Source: Halorussus pelagicus | Lineage (GTDB): Archaea > Halobacteriota > Halobacteria > Halobacteriales > Haladaptataceae | DNA length: 64,000 bases | Reading direction: 5' to 3' | Assembly (NCBI RefSeq): GCF_004087835.1 | Contig: NZ_CP035119.1 | Coordinates: 496,001-560,000, forward strand | In this document: positions 62,674 to 64,000 of the stretch, piece after piece | Position numbering within the stretch: position 1 is the stretch's first letter | Layout of the letters: every line of letters begins with the position of its first letter | Notes under the pieces: model-generated | The model's database searches: none | Seen by the model: only the letters and a program-made list of their open reading frames with translations | Told to the model about the DNA's origin: nothing | Program-made: the position numbers and the translations under genes

Positions 62674-64000
62674 CTAGAGGCTCCCATTCGCGGCCCGCTC
62701 TCGAACCTCGGCGGCGCGCTCGCGGATGGCGTCGAGTTCGTCGTCGCCTTTCCGGTCGAGATTGTGGTAGGTCAGCCCCATCCGGTGGTTGTCCCGAAGC
62801 GTCTCGTCGTTCTCCGCGAGGAAGTCCCAGTAGAGCGCGTTGAACGGACAGGCGTCTTCTCCCGTGGTCTCGTCGGGGTCGTACCGACAACCCTCACAGA
62901 AATCGCTCATCTTGTCCACGTAGTTCGCGCTCGCGGCGTACGGTTTCGTGGAGAGCGCGTCGGTGGCGAAGGTGCCCATCCCGACGACGTTGGGTGTCGT
63001 GACCCAGTGGTAGGCGTCCACGTAGCCGAAGTGGAACCAGCGATTCAGTTCGTGGGGGTCCGCGCCGTACATCAGCGCGAAGTTCGACAGAATCATCAGG
63101 CGCTCGATGTGGTGGCTGTACCCCCGGTTTCGGACGCGCCCAACGACGGTCTCCAGACAGCGCATCTCGGTCTCGCCGTCGTAGTACAGCGGCGGCAGGT
63201 CGCGGGTCGCATCGAGGTGATTCGCTCGTGCCATCTCGGGCATCCGGCGGCGGTAGGCGTGGCGGACGAACTCGCGCCACCCGAGGACCTGCCGGACGAA
63301 CCCCTCGACGCTCTCGATGGGTGCCTCGTCGGCCTCGTAGGCGTCGATGGCGCGCTCGATTACCTCCTCGGGCCGGAGCAGGCCGAGGTTGAGCGCGGGC
63401 GACAGCAGGGCGTGGTTGCCCGACCACGACCGCGCGAGCATGGCGTCCTGATAGGGACCGAACTCGGGCAATCGCTCGGCGACGAACCTATCGAGGGCGG
63501 TCAGGGCCTGCTCGCGGGTGACCGGCCAGCGGAATCGGCCGTCTCGCGCTCCGTCTTCCTCCTCGTCCGCGAAGTCGGTGAGGTCGGTCCTCGCGGCGTC
63601 GGTCGGGTCCGCGTCCGCGACGCCGAGCGCGTCGTCGCCCCACGTCTCGAACTCGTCGCGCACCCAATCGGCGACGGCTTCGGTCGTCTCGGTCGCGTCG
63701 AACGCGGGTGGGTCGGGAAAATCGTACTCCGCGGGCGGGAACTGGCGGTTCTGTTCGTCGTAGTTCCACTCGCCGCCCGCGGGTCGGGAGTCTTCCTCAA
63801 CGGACTCGTCGTCACAGCCCTCCATCAGATACCCCGTCCGCTCGCGCATCCAGCGATAGAACGTCTCTTGGCGGGGAATCGCGTCAGGAAAGCGCGTGTC
63901 GAACTCGTCGGGCGAACAGAGAAACAGGTCGTTCTCCACGAGGGTCAGCCGTCCCTCCTCGCCCGCGGCGTCGGTCACGAGGTCCCGGAGGCGGTCGGCC
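62674..64000 (-). CDS. Fe-S photolyase/cryptochrome-related protein (PhrB-like), C-terminal part
   Basis: The 3' 442 codons of a gene whose start lies beyond the window; a GTG inside (63976-63978) is not the true start. It belongs to the deoxyribodipyrimidine-photolyase-related (6-4, FeS-BCP) group. The FAD/DNA part has FRWPVTREQALTALDRFVAERL, NHALLSPALNLGLL, YSHHIERLMILSNFALMYGADPHELNRWFHFGYVDAYHWVTTPNVVGMG. The Cys-rich end DFCEGCRYDPDETTGEDACPFN should hold the Fe-S cluster. Together with the class beside it, this gives two different light-driven repair enzymes back to back. Confidence 0.93.
   Translation of the reverse strand, partial: ADRLRDLVTDAAGEEGRLTLVENDLFLCSPDEFDTRFPDAIPRQETFYRWMRERTGYLMEGCDDESVEEDSRPAGGEWNYDEQNRQFPPAEYDFPDPPAFDATETTEAVADWVRDEFETWGDDALGVADADPTDAARTDLTDFADEEEDGARDGRFRWPVTREQALTALDRFVAERLPEFGPYQDAMLARSWSGNHALLSPALNLGLLRPEEVIERAIDAYEADEAPIESVEGFVRQVLGWREFVRHAYRRRMPEMARANHLDATRDLPPLYYDGETEMRCLETVVGRVRNRGYSHHIERLMILSNFALMYGADPHELNRWFHFGYVDAYHWVTTPNVVGMGTFATDALSTKPYAASANYVDKMSDFCEGCRYDPDETTGEDACPFNALYWDFLAENDETLRDNHRMGLTYHNLDRKGDDELDAIRERAAEVRERAANGSL

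Overview
This is a 64 kb stretch of chromosome from a haloarchaeon. The evidence is GC-rich DNA with C/G-ending codons, very acidic proteins, Tat (twin-arginine) signals on secreted proteins, a PGF-CTERM surface protein, two-subunit archaeal GcvPA/GcvPB, deoxyhypusine synthase, HMG-CoA synthase, an Orc1/Cdc6 initiator and TATA-type leaderless promoters. A LanM enzyme and a second threonyl-tRNA synthetase bring Halorussus/Haladaptatus-like genera to mind, but the genus cannot be fixed from this window.

Layout. 1-1.6 kb: 5' part of an orc1/cdc6 gene and an upstream repeat-rich, then A/T-rich, region that looks like a replication origin. 1.7-9.3 kb: core and small genes (zincin-like metalloprotease, cobalamin adenosyltransferase, glutaredoxin, bacterial-type ThrRS, methyltransferase, CheY-like regulator). 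9.3-14.3 kb: glycine cleavage genes gcvT-gcvH, a small Tat protein, then gcvPA-gcvPB. 14.4-22 kb: an accessory block with an AbrB-like regulator, an ORF remnant, a lower-GC restriction-modification island (adenine methylase, SacI-family endonuclease, PadR-like regulator), a decayed copy and an intact copy of a tiny membrane protein, and a CHAT (caspase-like) protease. 22-33.5 kb: halolysin-type subtilase, NYN-domain protein, TatD-like hydrolase, surface protein, HMG-CoA synthase, deoxyhypusine synthase. 33.5-39 kb: a class II lanthipeptide synthetase (LanM) with a candidate precursor peptide just downstream on the other strand, then a Tat-exported beta-propeller protein. 39-44.5 kb: small redox, membrane and zinc proteins (MsrB, two FMN split-barrel proteins, SDR). 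44.7-49.2 kb: ZIP transporter, a dgcN-dgcA pair for D-glutamate use and an NhaC antiporter. 49.4-54.1 kb: archaeal-type ThrRS, NCS2 permease and purine phosphoribosyltransferase. 54-57 kb: FxsA, tRNA-Ile(GAT), and PGF-CTERM surface/membrane proteins. 57-64 kb: metallophosphatase-ppk1 and HAD-cryptochrome pairs facing a second, Fe-S photolyase-related gene.

Main points of interest. (i) LanM carries a three-cysteine CCG-type zinc site and a Gln at a usually conserved kinase-core His, and sits beside a 62-residue Cys/Ser/Thr-tailed peptide with a strong promoter: a compact candidate archaeal lanthipeptide system with no visible transporter. (ii) Two non-orthologous threonyl-tRNA synthetases, one bacterial-type and one archaeal-type, lie 42 kb apart. 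(iii) Three copies of a roughly 200-270 bp intergenic element share fixed linkers, while their hairpin stems differ in sequence but still pair. (iv) An R-M island and a CHAT protease form a small defence-like block, with a truncated paralogue of a neighbouring gene at the island edge. (v) A candidate origin contains a 34-bp tandem repeat and an inverted element pair bracketing an A/T-rich core.
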